NCBI RefSeq assembly: GCF_001442625.1
Contig: NZ_LMZQ01000010.1
Coordinates: 98,622 to 162,621 of the forward strand
Origin: Pedobacter ginsenosidimutans
GTDB lineage: Bacteria > Bacteroidota > Bacteroidia > Sphingobacteriales > Sphingobacteriaceae
DNA length: 64,000 nucleotides
Direction of reading: 5' to 3'
Each line of letters begins with the position of its first letter. Position 1 is the first letter of the stretch. Positions 1-9,066 of the stretch are shown in pieces. A program made the translations under genes and the position numbers. The notes beneath the pieces were generated by a model, which made no database searches, had not been told where the DNA came from, and saw only the letters and a list, made by a program, of their open reading frames with translations.

Positions 1-870
1 TAAGTGAACACTTTTACCCGAAACGGTAGCTACATCCGTAGAGTAACCTAAGTGGTATTTTACGTCACCGCCAAATGGCGTATCTGGATTGTAGCTTTTA
101 CCTTCAAACTCAGCAAAAATATCTTTATATGTTTTTTGCATGATATTGGCCAACACGTTTAAACGACCGCGGTGGGCCATACCAATTACAAATTCTTCAA
201 TACCTAATTCAGCACCTTTTTCGATTACTGAATCTAAAGCAGGGATTAAAGCTTCTGCACCTTCTAACGAGAAACGTTTTTGGCCCAAAAATTTTGTACC
301 CAAGAAATTTTCGAAACTTACCGCTTCGTTTAATTTCCGGAGAATGCGTTTTTTCTCATCGATTGAGAAATTAGGGGTATTACGTGCACTTTCCATTTTT
401 TGCTGAATCCAGTTCAACACTTCAGGTGTACGTAAAAACTTAAATTCGGCTCCGATAGAACCTGCGTATGTTTGTTTTAAAAAGGCTACAATGTCTTTCA
501 ATTTTGCCGCACCAATACCAATCTCAACACCCGAGTTGAATACGGTTTCTAAATCAGCATCCGATAATCCAAAATTTGCAAGATCTAATGTTGGTAAATG
601 TTTACGCCTTTCGCGAACTGGATTGGTGTGCGTAAATAAGTGACCGCGGCTACGATAGCCATCAATCAGATTTAAAACATTAACCTCTTTTAAAAATTGT
701 TCAGGAGTTTCTGCTGTTACTGCAGGCGCTTCCGATCCTCTTCCAAAATCGAAACCTTCAAAAAATTTCTGCCAACCAAATTCAACAGACTCAGGATCTT
801 GTTGATAGGATTGATATAAAGACTCTATATATTCGGCGTTTGCGCCATTAAGATAAGATAATTTATCCAT
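1..870 (-). CDS. sucA: 2-oxoglutarate dehydrogenase E1 component, N-terminal part (partial)
   Basis: This is the thiamine-diphosphate-dependent E1 subunit of the 2-oxoglutarate dehydrogenase complex, which decarboxylates 2-oxoglutarate in the TCA cycle. The reading frame stays open from the ATG at 870 to the window edge. It gives the first 290 of an expected roughly 930 residues. The start MDKLSYLNGANAEYIESLY, followed by a W-x-x-F-F segment, is the usual E1o N-terminal subunit-docking arm. Further in are RSRGHL and the conserved GMAHRGRLNVL block that begins the ThDP-binding core. The catalytic C-terminal half lies outside the window. The family assignment is firm; whether the downstream E2 gene sucB follows cannot be seen. 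Confidence 0.93.
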   Translation of the reverse strand, partial: MDKLSYLNGANAEYIESLYQSYQQDPESVEFGWQKFFEGFDFGRGSEAPAVTAETPEQFLKEVNVLNLIDGYRSRGHLFTHTNPVRERRKHLPTLDLANFGLSDADLETVFNSGVEIGIGAAKLKDIVAFLKQTYAGSIGAEFKFLRTPEVLNWIQQKMESARNTPNFSIDEKKRILRKLNEAVSFENFLGTKFLGQKRFSLEGAEALIPALDSVIEKGAELGIEEFVIGMAHRGRLNVLANIMQKTYKDIFAEFEGKSYNPDTPFGGDVKYHLGYSTDVATVSGKSVHL

Positions 871-947
871 TATTAACTATTTACTATAAGCATTACAAAA
901 TTAGAATTTTACCTTATATAAATGGCAAAAATCTCGATTAAAATGAG

Positions 948-1035
948 AATTATTGAATGAGAAAATTATTGAATGAGCGAATGACAAAAATACCACCTGT
1001 ATTAATCGATAAAATTTCAATTCCATCATTCAATA
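948..1035. repeat. Short direct and inverted ATTGAATGA repeats
   Basis: The 14-base word AATTATTGAATGAG occurs twice, at 948-961 and 964-977. An inverted partner, CATTCAATA, lies at 1027-1035. They sit in the 188-base gap between sucA and the cryptochrome gene. The arms could fold in RNA, but there is no U-tract, so I do not call a terminator. Function unknown. Confidence 0.4.
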
Positions 1036-1058
1036 CCCAAATCATTCAGTCGTTACAA

Positions 1059-2333
1059 CTATGATGCCCAAGTTAAGGAGTAATTGCCTTTTGGGTCGAG
1101 GTTTTTGATATTTTTATCAAGATCGAAAACACTTTTTGATTTCTGATCGTTACCTACACCTGCTACATTTGCCCAGTTCCCCCAGTTGCTTGCAGGGTTA
1201 TAATCAATCAGCTTTTCTTCAAAATAGGCTGCGCCAAAAATCCAGCTTACTTCTAAATTATTGATCAGATATAAGGCAGCGGTTTGTCTGGCGATATTCG
1301 AGATAAAACCGGTTTGATTTAACTCCGTCATCACCGCATCTACCACGGCAAAACCTGTTTGTGCATTCTTCCATTTACTAAAATTGTCTTGCTCATTCAC
1401 AATATCAACCAACCCCTGACTGCCAAATCCATCTGGACTAAAAAAAGTATTGCCATATTTTTTGAACATGAAACGGAAATAATCTCTCCAAAGCAAGCCT
1501 AATAAAATATGGTTGAACATGGCTTTTGTATTGGGCACACCTTCCATCTTTTTAATTTCCCAGTATACTTTTCGTGGTGATAAACTACCCATGGCCAGCC
1601 ATGCCGATAGTTTTGAAGCCAGAATTAAATTCTTGGTTGTTGCAGCTTGCTGCATAGCCACAATCACTTTTTGAAGATGCGCCAAACCCTCAGCCTCGCC
1701 ACCAACAAATTCAAAATCAGAACGTTGGTCTTTTTGCTGTGGCAACAGATTAAGCTCTTCTAATGAAGATAATGTTCCCCAGTCAATCACTTCGGCTACA
1801 TTGATCCTATCGGGTGCCAAAAAACAGGGCTTGATAATCGAATCGCGTTCAATTTTCTTTTTAAACTGGTTAAAAGCGTCGGGAATATCTTTAATGGGAA
1901 AAGGCAAATCTTCCTTATTATACAAGGTATGGCCGATAAAATGTTTGAGGTTGATGCGTAATTTCCAAAGTGCATTTTCTACCAAAGTTGAAACATGCGT
2001 TTCTTCGCGTGCCACTTCACGGTGATGGTAAACTTCAGTAATCTCATATTCCTGAACGAGTTGAGGAATAATATCTTCAGGGTTGCCTTCGGCGATAAGC
2101 AAGTTACCACCAATCTGTTTTAAAGAATTGCGTAATCCTAAAACACTTTCTAAAATAAATTGCGCTCTAATATTACCTGTTTTTAACGTACCGTATTTTG
2201 TTTCGCCAAAAGAACGGCGATCTAGAATGTAAACAGGCAAAATCGAATCAGACTTAGCAATCGCCTCGACCAGCATTTCATTGTCATGCAAGCGAAGATC
2301 ATTTCTAAACCAGACTAAAATTTTTTTGGACAT
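1059..2333 (-). CDS. DASH-family cryptochrome/photolyase
   Basis: The protein has 424 residues. An N-terminal photolyase antenna domain (residues 1 to about 130, starting KKILVWFRNDLRLHDNE) is followed by the helical FAD-binding domain (about 200-420). The segment GHTLYNKEDLPFPIKDIPD after the antenna domain, and WANVAGVGND near the end, are typical of CRY-DASH rather than class I CPD photolyases. Known DASH proteins bind FAD and a folate antenna. They repair cyclobutane dimers in single-stranded or looped DNA, or act as blue-light sensors. The gene diverges from the epimerase gene, and a class I photolyase lies 2 kb away, so the locus fits a light/UV response. Which substrate it uses cannot be told from sequence. 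Confidence 0.9.
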   Translation of the reverse strand: MSKKILVWFRNDLRLHDNEMLVEAIAKSDSILPVYILDRRSFGETKYGTLKTGNIRAQFILESVLGLRNSLKQIGGNLLIAEGNPEDIIPQLVQEYEITEVYHHREVAREETHVSTLVENALWKLRINLKHFIGHTLYNKEDLPFPIKDIPDAFNQFKKKIERDSIIKPCFLAPDRINVAEVIDWGTLSSLEELNLLPQQKDQRSDFEFVGGEAEGLAHLQKVIVAMQQAATTKNLILASKLSAWLAMGSLSPRKVYWEIKKMEGVPNTKAMFNHILLGLLWRDYFRFMFKKYGNTFFSPDGFGSQGLVDIVNEQDNFSKWKNAQTGFAVVDAVMTELNQTGFISNIARQTAALYLINNLEVSWIFGAAYFEEKLIDYNPASNWGNWANVAGVGNDQKSKSVFDLDKNIKNLDPKGNYSLTWAS

Positions 2334-2503
2334 CTTTTATCGAAAAGGGTGTAAGAACGCGTTTACAAATTTATCTTATTTTTCCTCTTCATCAAACCCC
2401 TAAATAATTCTTTACAAATAGGTAACAAAAGAATTAAAACTGAATTAATATCGTTTTAAATGAAGCCATAAAAACCCTTTTGTATCTTTAGTGTTTTAAA
2501 AAT

Positions 2504-3406
2504 ATGGCAAAAAAGATTCTGATTACCGGAGCGACAGGACTTGTGGGTACTGAGCTGAAAAAACATTTGCTAAGTAAAGGTTACGGGGTGAATACACTTT
2601 CGCGAAAGAAAAACAATGATCCGAATAATTTTGTGTGGGATGTTTACAAAGGAACTATTGATGCTGGTTGTTTGAATGGTGTAGATGCTATTATTCATTT
2701 AGCAGGAGAGCCAGTTGCCGATAAAAAATGGACTGATGAACGGAAAAAACAGATCATCGATAGCCGTGTAAAATCAACAGAATTACTCTTTAAAACCATT
2801 AAATCTAAACCCGACAACCAGCTAAAATCGTTTATTTCTGCTTCGGCAGTTGGTTTTTATGGCGATTGTGGTGATGAAATTTTAACCGAAGAAAGTCCAA
2901 ACGGTTACGGGTTTTTAGCTGAATGCTGTAAACTTTGGGAAGATGCGGTAGACCAAGGCAAAAAGCTAAGCCTCCGGATTGTAAAACTCCGTACCGGAAT
3001 CGTTTTAAGTAATCATGGCGGCGCCTTACCACAACTCGATAAACCAATTAAGTTGTTTGCCGGAGCAGCTTTAGGTACAGGTAAACAATGGACTCCCTGG
3101 CTGCATATTGATGATATGGTAGAAATGTACATCGAAGCCATCGAAAACCTTAAAATGGAGAATTGTTATAATGCCTGTGCTCCTTTTCCAGTCACGAATA
3201 AAGCGCTAACCAAAGCCCTTGCCAAACAGCTGCATCGTCCTGTTTGGCCGATCAAGGTTCCGAAAAAGGCATTAGAATTGTTATTGGGCGAGCGTGTTGA
3301 AGCTGTTTTAATGAGCAATAATACCTCGGCACAAAAAATTCTGGATGCAGGATTCAAATTTAAATTCACCCATTTGGAGGATGCTTTGAAGGATCTGTAC
3401 AAATAG
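2504..3406 (+). CDS. TIGR01777-family NAD(P)-dependent epimerase (YfcH-like)
   Basis: The protein has 300 residues and is a short-chain dehydrogenase/epimerase of the extended type. The Rossmann signature GATGLVGTEL is at residues 8-17. A conserved IIHLAGEPVADKKW block follows, then SASAVGFYGD, which contains the family Ser/Tyr region. The C-terminal DUF1731-like tail ends TSAQKILDAGFKFKF. These are hallmarks of the TIGR01777/YfcH group, whose substrate is unknown. In several bacteria such genes sit beside photolyases, as here, with phrB following in the same direction 139 bases on. That suggests co-expression in UV response, but this is only inference. Confidence 0.88.
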   Translation: MAKKILITGATGLVGTELKKHLLSKGYGVNTLSRKKNNDPNNFVWDVYKGTIDAGCLNGVDAIIHLAGEPVADKKWTDERKKQIIDSRVKSTELLFKTIKSKPDNQLKSFISASAVGFYGDCGDEILTEESPNGYGFLAECCKLWEDAVDQGKKLSLRIVKLRTGIVLSNHGGALPQLDKPIKLFAGAALGTGKQWTPWLHIDDMVEMYIEAIENLKMENCYNACAPFPVTNKALTKALAKQLHRPVWPIKVPKKALELLLGERVEAVLMSNNTSAQKILDAGFKFKFTHLEDALKDLYK

Positions 3407-3423
3407 GTTTAACCGATTAACTG

Positions 3424-3520
3424 ACCCGTCACCCTGAACCGAGCCTTAGCGAGCTCACCGAAGGTAATTTATTTCAGGGTCTTTCCAGGATAGATGCTGA
3501 AACAAGTTCAGCATGACGTA
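3424..3520. repeat. REP-like intergenic element with CGTCA/TGACG ends
   Basis: This imperfect inverted element starts CGTCACCCTGAAC and ends GTTCAGCATGACG. It contains a hairpin with 8-base arms, ATGCTGAA at 3494-3501 and TTCAGCAT at 3507-3514. It fills the space between the epimerase and photolyase genes. Related but diverged pieces lie at 6793-6960 and 14862-15035, so it belongs to an interspersed family. No ORF is inside. Confidence 0.6.
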
Positions 3521-3545
3521 ATTAATTAATTTCTAATTCCCATCA

Positions 3546-4847
3546 ATGACTTCAATATCAATCATTTGGTTTCGCCGCGATTTACGTTTAGCAGATAATG
3601 CTGCTTTATATCACGCTTTAAAAAGCGATTATCCTGTGTTGCCACTTTTTATTTTCGACAAAAATATACTGGATAAACTACCAAAGGATGATCCCCGCGT
3701 AACTTTTATTTACCAAACCATTGAGGATTTAAAAAAAGAACTTCAGCTACATGGGTCAGATTTATTGGTAAAATATGGCAAGCCTGAAAAAATATGGTCA
3801 GAGATTTTAAAAGAATATGATGTTAAGGGTGTATATGCCAATCACGACTACGAACCTTATGCCCGCGAACGTGATGATAACATGGCCGAATTTTTAACCA
3901 GCGAAAAAATAGCCTTCAAAACGTATAAGGATCAGGTTATTTTTGAAAAAAATGAAATTTTAAAAGCTGATAAGACACCTTACACTGTTTTTACACCTTT
4001 CTACAAACAATGGCATGCCAAACTAAATGATTTTTATGTTAAGGCTTATCCGACTAAAAAATATCTTAAAAATTTATTGCAAATCAAACATCTACCCTAC
4101 CCAGGCTTGAATGAAATGAGCTTTAAAAAGAGCAAGCTGGATTTTCCGAAAATCAGTTATAAAAACAAACTCGATGATTACGCAAAAGAACGCGATTTCC
4201 CTGCTTTAGACGGCACCACACATATCGGACTGCATTTGCGTTTTGGAACATTGAGCATTCGGAAAGCTGTAAAAGATGCATTGGAAGCGAAATCGACTGT
4301 CTGGCTTTCTGAATTGGCCTGGCGGGAATTTTACATGACCATCCTTTGGCATTTCCCCTACTCAGCTTTCGATTCTTTTAAAAAACAATACGATAAAATT
4401 AAATGGCGCAACAACGAAGATGAGTTTAAAGCCTGGTGCGAAGGCAATACTGGTTACCCTATTGTAGATGCCGGCATGAGGCAGCTCAATGAAACTGGCT
4501 GGATGCACAACCGCGTACGCATGATTGTGGGCAGTTTTTTAACCAAACATTTACTCATCGATTGGCGCTGGGGAGAAGCTTATTTTGCAGAAAAGTTATT
4601 GGATTACGAAATGGCAAGCAATGTGGGCGGCTGGCAATGGGCAGCCGGATCAGGAAATGATGCCGCACCGTACTTTAGGGTTTTTAATCCCGAGCTTCAA
4701 ACCAAAAAATTCGACCCTAAGTTCGAATATATTAAAAAGTGGGTGCCGGAATTTGGGACAAAAAAATATGCCCAACCAATAGTTGAGCATACCTTTGCGA
4801 GGGAAAGAGTTTTAAAAGTTTTTAAAGAGGCTTTATCTAATTTGTAA
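3546..4847 (+). CDS. phrB: Deoxyribodipyrimidine photolyase, class I
   Basis: The protein has 433 residues. It uses FADH- and light to split cyclobutane pyrimidine dimers in DNA. The N-terminal antenna domain starts SIIWFRRDLRLADNAAL. The FAD-binding C-terminal domain contains the class I signature stretch WRWGEAYFAEKLLDYEMASN, followed by GGWQWAAGSGNDAAPYFRVF, with conserved Trp, Asn and Asp residues of the electron-transfer and FAD pocket. It ends KKWVPE plus a short tail. Length matches bacterial class I CPD enzymes. Its last 11 bases overlap, tail to tail, the end of the FKBP gene on the other strand, so the two mRNAs are complementary at their 3' ends. Confidence 0.93.
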   Translation: MTSISIIWFRRDLRLADNAALYHALKSDYPVLPLFIFDKNILDKLPKDDPRVTFIYQTIEDLKKELQLHGSDLLVKYGKPEKIWSEILKEYDVKGVYANHDYEPYARERDDNMAEFLTSEKIAFKTYKDQVIFEKNEILKADKTPYTVFTPFYKQWHAKLNDFYVKAYPTKKYLKNLLQIKHLPYPGLNEMSFKKSKLDFPKISYKNKLDDYAKERDFPALDGTTHIGLHLRFGTLSIRKAVKDALEAKSTVWLSELAWREFYMTILWHFPYSAFDSFKKQYDKIKWRNNEDEFKAWCEGNTGYPIVDAGMRQLNETGWMHNRVRMIVGSFLTKHLLIDWRWGEAYFAEKLLDYEMASNVGGWQWAAGSGNDAAPYFRVFNPELQTKKFDPKFEYIKKWVPEFGTKKYAQPIVEHTFARERVLKVFKEALSNL

Positions 4848-5706
4848 CCTTTACAATTTCTATATCAAAATCTAAAGGCTGAAGCCCATTACCCAAGTCT
4901 GTGGGAATGATTAAACGTAGTTTACCTCCAGATGTTACTTTTCCTGGCAATATTAATTGCCAGCCTTTGTATAAATTACTTAAAACATCGGTAAAAGTTC
5001 CATCGGTACTCGTTTGCAAAACTGTTCCATCTAAATAGCGAACCGTGTAGTTAGCAACTATTGTAGAGTTCACATTAATTACATCAGTTCCTGTTCCAGC
5101 GGTGGTAATACTATAGCGTGCTCTAGAAGGATCTTTAATCAGTGTTAAATTATTGTTGGTAATAAATTTATTGATCTCAAATTCGTCTATTTCGTGTCTT
5201 TTCGCTCCAGCATATATCCCTAAATCAACAAGGATATTTTCATTTGATCCAATATTTAAAAAACTTACGCCGTTCCTGCCAAAAGCCATGCTAGAAGGCA
5301 TAATTAATGTTGCTTTGCCTCCTCTTTTTAATTTGGTTAACACTTCTCTAATTGGTGTAAATACATATGATACACTATTGATCGTAAATCGGTCTGTATA
5401 ACCCAAAAAGGTACCTGGAATCATTAAATCAGATGTTTGATTTAGCACCTGCCCAGATAAGGTTTTAAAAGTATAAGAATAATAAACCGAATCTTGGTTT
5501 TTAATAACATCACCAGTACCAGGTGTAGTAACTTTATAATAGTAGCCTTTTGTATCCTTATCAAAGCTAAGATTATTCTTTTTAAGATAAGCCTGGATAG
5601 CGGCATCATCTACACTTTCAATAGACTCATATTCTTTTTTACATGAGCTGAAGATTGTAGTAGCCAGTAAAAGTGCGAATAGGCTAAGTTTAGTAAATTT
5701 GTTCAT
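4837..5706 (-). CDS. FKBP-like lipoprotein with two degenerate PPIase domains
   Basis: The protein has 289 residues. A lipoprotein signal ends at Cys22 (TTIFSSCKK). Two FKBP-like domains follow, at about residues 50-170 and 175-288, each introduced by a short helical DxxxIxxYLKKNNL-type segment. In both domains the Phe-Asp pair that lines the prolyl-isomerase pocket is replaced (GQVLNQ and GTVLQT in place of GTVFD). The first domain also lacks the pocket Trp region. I therefore infer a periplasmic or outer-membrane-attached folding factor with weak or no isomerase activity. It is the most divergent of three tandem paralogues. Its start lies 3 bases from the stop of the next gene upstream, so the two are probably co-transcribed. 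Confidence 0.82.
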   Translation of the reverse strand: MNKFTKLSLFALLLATTIFSSCKKEYESIESVDDAAIQAYLKKNNLSFDKDTKGYYYKVTTPGTGDVIKNQDSVYYSYTFKTLSGQVLNQTSDLMIPGTFLGYTDRFTINSVSYVFTPIREVLTKLKRGGKATLIMPSSMAFGRNGVSFLNIGSNENILVDLGIYAGAKRHEIDEFEINKFITNNNLTLIKDPSRARYSITTAGTGTDVINVNSTIVANYTVRYLDGTVLQTSTDGTFTDVLSNLYKGWQLILPGKVTSGGKLRLIIPTDLGNGLQPLDFDIEIVKVTN

Positions 5707-5709
5707 TTA

Positions 5710-6204
5710 TTATTGTACGTCTGTAAGTGTTATAGTAAAATCGAGTATTGAATTTGCTGGAACCAGAGATGATGGAGATCGCGTTCCATAAGCGTAATAT
5801 GAAGGTATAATTAATCTGATCTTACCACCTTTTTGTATTTTCTGAATTCCGATCTGCCAGCCTACGATCACATTTCCCAATATAAATGATATAGGAGTAC
5901 CATTAGTGGTATCGAAAACAGTACCGTTTAACAGTTTACCTTCATAATTGGAGGTAATTTTAGTAGAAGCTTGATAAGTTACACTTCCTGCCCCAGGCTC
6001 TAATATCTGATAAAATATACCACTGGCATCTTTCGTAGCCTGGATATTATTCGTCTTAACAAAAGCACTTATTGCAGCAGTATCGGCCTTAAATTGTGGA
6101 GTAGGATCGTAATCATCTACTGGTTCATTTTTCTTACAGGCTGCCAAGCACCCTATAAGGCAGATCATGAGTATAAAATATTTAAACTTAACCATCATCC
6201 GCAA
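5710..6204 (-). CDS. FKBP-type peptidyl-prolyl cis-trans isomerase, lipoprotein
   Basis: The protein has 164 residues: a lipoprotein signal with Cys23 (CLIGCLAACKK), a linker, then one FKBP domain. The pocket residues are kept: YEGKLLNGTVFD, then VGWQIGIQKIQKGGK and PSYYAYG. It probably catalyses proline isomerisation on proteins in the periplasm, tethered by its lipid. Met1, Met3 and Met4 are all possible starts; the signal peptide works from any of them. Middle gene of the three-FKBP cluster. The run of paralogues suggests local duplication followed by divergence. Confidence 0.87.
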   Translation of the reverse strand: MRMMVKFKYFILMICLIGCLAACKKNEPVDDYDPTPQFKADTAAISAFVKTNNIQATKDASGIFYQILEPGAGSVTYQASTKITSNYEGKLLNGTVFDTTNGTPISFILGNVIVGWQIGIQKIQKGGKIRLIIPSYYAYGTRSPSSLVPANSILDFTITLTDVQ

Positions 6205-6290
6205 AAATAAGCTTTTAATACGGATGCTACAATTTTTAACCTATTTTAACAAATATGCTACTGCAAAACGTAGCTGATTAATAGCCTTCA

Positions 6291-6737
6291 TTACTGTACA
6301 TTCGAAAGTTGTATGGTAAAATCTAATACCGAATTACCTGGAATAGGACCTACCGAGTCATTTCCATAACCCAAACCCGGTGGCACGATCAACCTGATTT
6401 CTCCACCTTTTTGGATTTTGGGAATACCGATTCTCCAACCTGATATTAGTTCGGCAAGATTAAAGGTCTGCTCTTTGCCATCGCCATTATCAAATACAGT
6501 TCCATCTAATAACCTACCTTCATATTTAATGGTTATTTTGGTGTTATTTGGATAAGTAAAAGAACCTGTACCCGGTTTAATGATCTGATAATATAAGCCA
6601 GAATCGTCTCTAACTGCATTAATATTATTTTGCTTGATGAAATCGGCAATCTGTTTTTCAGGGTCCTCATCTTTTTTACAAGATGAAACTGCAACTACAC
6701 ATAAAAAGAGTATGGTAAGGGATCTAAATTTAATCAT
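6291..6737 (-). CDS. FKBP-type peptidyl-prolyl cis-trans isomerase, lipoprotein
   Basis: The protein has 148 residues. A lipoprotein signal ends at Cys20 (FLCVVAVSSCKK). After a short charged linker comes a single, well-conserved FKBP domain with YEGRLLDGTVFD, ISGWRIGIPKIQKGGE, PPGLGYG and a final LDFTIQL strand. All main pocket residues are present, so catalytic activity is likely. It is the first gene of the minus-strand FKBP trio, and 86 bases separate it from the next. No promoter consensus was convincing in the upstream gap. Confidence 0.88.
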   Translation of the reverse strand: MIKFRSLTILFLCVVAVSSCKKDEDPEKQIADFIKQNNINAVRDDSGLYYQIIKPGTGSFTYPNNTKITIKYEGRLLDGTVFDNGDGKEQTFNLAELISGWRIGIPKIQKGGEIRLIVPPGLGYGNDSVGPIPGNSVLDFTIQLSNVQ

Positions 6738-7002
6738 GCGCGAAAATAGGATTTTAATAGCACAACCCTAAAAACTAAGCTAATTTTTCAAATATGATGA
6801 AGCAATCTTAATGCGATCGCGATACCCCATAGTTATAAGATTGCTTCGTCATTCTTCCTCGCCATGACGAACTTTCTTTTGGAATCTATCAATGTTAGGA
6901 ACAAGCATTTGTTAAAATTCAGATTAAGGTGTTTCGACAGGCTCAACATGACGAAATAAGATGAAAACAACTCATACGATAAATACACTATTATTACAAA
7001 CC
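6738..7002. other. Non-coding gap with diverged REP-like sequence
   Basis: No plausible gene lies here. It holds an inverted pair around 6794-6855 (GAAGCAATCTTA, then TAAGATTGCTTCGTC), followed by further pieces of the CGTCA/TGACG family up to about 6960, including CTCAACATGACGA. I see it as decayed repeat material between the FKBP cluster and the terminator of the beta-oxidation operon. Confidence 0.5.
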
Positions 7003-7048
7003 AAAAAAGGTTTAGGGTCTGAGTTAATGCACCCAGGTCCTAAACCTT
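7003..7048 (-). terminator. Intrinsic terminator of the beta-oxidation operon
   Basis: An inverted repeat, AAGGTTTAGG (7007-7016) and CCTAAACCTT (7039-7048), is followed on the minus strand by a run of U, seen as CCAAAAAA on the plus strand at 7001-7008. It lies about 20 bases past the acyl-CoA dehydrogenase stop. The loop is long, about 22 nt. Confidence 0.6.
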
Positions 7049-7069
7049 AAACCCTACACCTTACTCCTC

Positions 7070-8863
7070 TTAAAAGATATATTTGTTCGCCTCAATAAGC
7101 TGTTGCGCAACTCTTTGGCGGGCATCTTTAACATTAAACGGCTCTACTTTTGTAAAGCGGCGCAAACCAACCAGCATCATACGTTGCTCATCCCCCTCAG
7201 CAAAAGCCCAAAGTGCTTCTTTACCTGCTTTGGCTATACCATCAACCGCTTCTACTAAATAAATTCTTAACAGATCTAATTGACCTGCAATGGCTTCCTC
7301 TCCGCGGGTACTTGCTAATTTTTCTGTTCTCAACAATGCCGATTCGAGCACATAAACATAACTCGCCATATCGGCAATGTTCATTAAAATTTCCTGCTCT
7401 TTGCTTAAAGTCATCATTAATTTCTGAACCGCGGCACCAGCCACCATTAAAGTTGCTTTTTTCAAATTCGAGAGCACCTTTTTCTCTGCAGCAAACAAGG
7501 TAGTATCTTCTTCACCAAAATCAGGAATGCTCATTAATTCGGCTGCAACTGCTGTAGCTGGCGTCATTAAATCCAGTTCGCCTTTCATGGCACGTTTTAG
7601 CATCATATCAACGGTTAACAAACGGTTAATTTCGTTTGTTCCTTCAAAAATCCGGTTGATGCGTGCATCACGGTACGCCCTGTCCATTGGTGCATCGGCA
7701 CTAAAGCCCATGCCACCGTAAATCTGCACACCCTCATCCACAGTATAATCTAATGCTTCAGAGCCCCACACTTTTAAAATGGCACACTCTACCGCAAATT
7801 GCTCAACAGATTTTAACCTCGCTTTACCAGATTCCATTCCACCTGCAACCAGTTGATCGTAAGTATCATCGATATTTTGTCCAGCACGATAGTTCGCTGC
7901 ATCAACAGCGTAAAGCTTAGAAGCAATCTCTGCAATTTTAAAACGGATGGCGCCATATTTAGAAATCGGGCGGCCAAACTGGATCCGCTCATTCGAATAA
8001 TTAATCGCTGTATTTAAAGTTGCTTTTGAAGCACCAATTGCTGCCGCTGATAATTTGATACGGCCAATATTTAAAATGTTAACCGCTATTTTGAATCCAT
8101 TTTCTCTATCGCTCAACATGTTCTCAACCGGCACGGGACAATCGTTAAAGAAAACCTGACGGGTTGAAGAACCTTTAATACCCATTTTATGCTCTTCGGG
8201 ATTCATAGTGATGCCACCGAAATTTTTCTCCACAATAAATGCGGTTAAGTTTTTATCATCATCAATTTTAGCGAAAACAATAAAAATATCGGCAAAACCA
8301 CCATTTGTAATCCACATTTTTTGTCCGGTGATGATATAGTGTTTGCCATCGTCGCTCAGCGTGGCTTTGGTTTTTCCAGAGTTCGCATCCGAACCTGAGT
8401 TTGGCTCTGTTAAACAATACGCTGCTTTCCATTCGCCAGAACCTAGTTTTGGAATATATTTTGCTTTTTGTGCATCGTTACCGTAATATAAAATCGGTAG
8501 CGTACCAATCCCGGTATGAGCAGAAAGTGCAACGGCAAAAGAGTGGCCTGCACCTACTACATCAGCAACCAGCATGGAAGTATTGAAGTTTTTACCAAAA
8601 CCGCCATATTCTTCCGGTACCGAAACGCCTAAAATGCCCAGCTCACCAGCTTTGGTTAAGAGTGTTGGCATTAGCTCAGGATCTTCCTGTTTGTCAATTT
8701 TATCTAAATTGGGATAAACCTCAGCAGCCAAAAAATCGCGACAGGTTTGCGCAATCATCTGCTGCTCTTCATCAAATTCTTCAGGAATAAATACTTCCTG
8801 ATAAGTGGTATCCTTAATTAAGAATTCACCGCCTTTAATTGTCTTTTTTTCAGTTGTTTCCAT
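7070..8863 (-). CDS. fadE: Acyl-CoA dehydrogenase (FadE-type)
   Basis: The protein has 597 residues. It is an FAD enzyme for the first oxidation step of fatty-acyl-CoA beta-oxidation. Visible parts are the helical N-terminal domain, the middle strand domain with YCLTEPNSGSDA and KMWITNGGFAD, and the C-terminal helical domain with IYGGMGFSADAPM and RIFEGTNEINRLL. The Glu of FEGTNE is at the place of the catalytic base in medium-chain enzymes. The extra ~170-residue C-terminal helical extension matches the Bacillus FadE type. It is the last gene of the operon, after fadN, fadA and the S23-like gene. A 190-bp repeat lies just before its start. Confidence 0.92.
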   Translation of the reverse strand: METTEKKTIKGGEFLIKDTTYQEVFIPEEFDEEQQMIAQTCRDFLAAEVYPNLDKIDKQEDPELMPTLLTKAGELGILGVSVPEEYGGFGKNFNTSMLVADVVGAGHSFAVALSAHTGIGTLPILYYGNDAQKAKYIPKLGSGEWKAAYCLTEPNSGSDANSGKTKATLSDDGKHYIITGQKMWITNGGFADIFIVFAKIDDDKNLTAFIVEKNFGGITMNPEEHKMGIKGSSTRQVFFNDCPVPVENMLSDRENGFKIAVNILNIGRIKLSAAAIGASKATLNTAINYSNERIQFGRPISKYGAIRFKIAEIASKLYAVDAANYRAGQNIDDTYDQLVAGGMESGKARLKSVEQFAVECAILKVWGSEALDYTVDEGVQIYGGMGFSADAPMDRAYRDARINRIFEGTNEINRLLTVDMMLKRAMKGELDLMTPATAVAAELMSIPDFGEEDTTLFAAEKKVLSNLKKATLMVAGAAVQKLMMTLSKEQEILMNIADMASYVYVLESALLRTEKLASTRGEEAIAGQLDLLRIYLVEAVDGIAKAGKEALWAFAEGDEQRMMLVGLRRFTKVEPFNVKDARQRVAQQLIEANKYIF

Positions 8864-8868
8864 TGTTA

Positions 8869-9066
8869 TGAGATTTGAGAAATGAGATTTGAGATTTGAG
8901 ACCTGCCCAAATTCAAACTCAAATCGTTTATTGTTTCATGAGATAATTAGATTTGAGACATGAGATTTGAGACCTACTCAAATTCCAATCTCAAATCTTT
9001 ATTGTTTATTTTGAGGTATGAGACGTTAGGTATGATACCAATTACCTTCTCATCTCTATTGTCTCA
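8869..9066. repeat. TTTGAGA-rich repeat element, copy 1
   Basis: The element starts with GAGATTTGAGA-type words and passes through a core (8884-8938, including ACCTGCCCAAATTCAAACTC) that is nearly identical to 10696-10753. It ends in TCTCAT-type words that are the inverse of the start. It begins 5 bases from the fadE start codon and reaches the end of the S23-like gene. The family has at least one more full copy (10684-10834) and one tail fragment (9474-9506). Confidence 0.75.

Noticed and set aside
7213..7503. Plus-strand frame of 96 codons over the acyl-CoA dehydrogenase gene
   Set aside because: Fully antisense to a well-conserved gene, with no start context and biased composition; a shadow frame.
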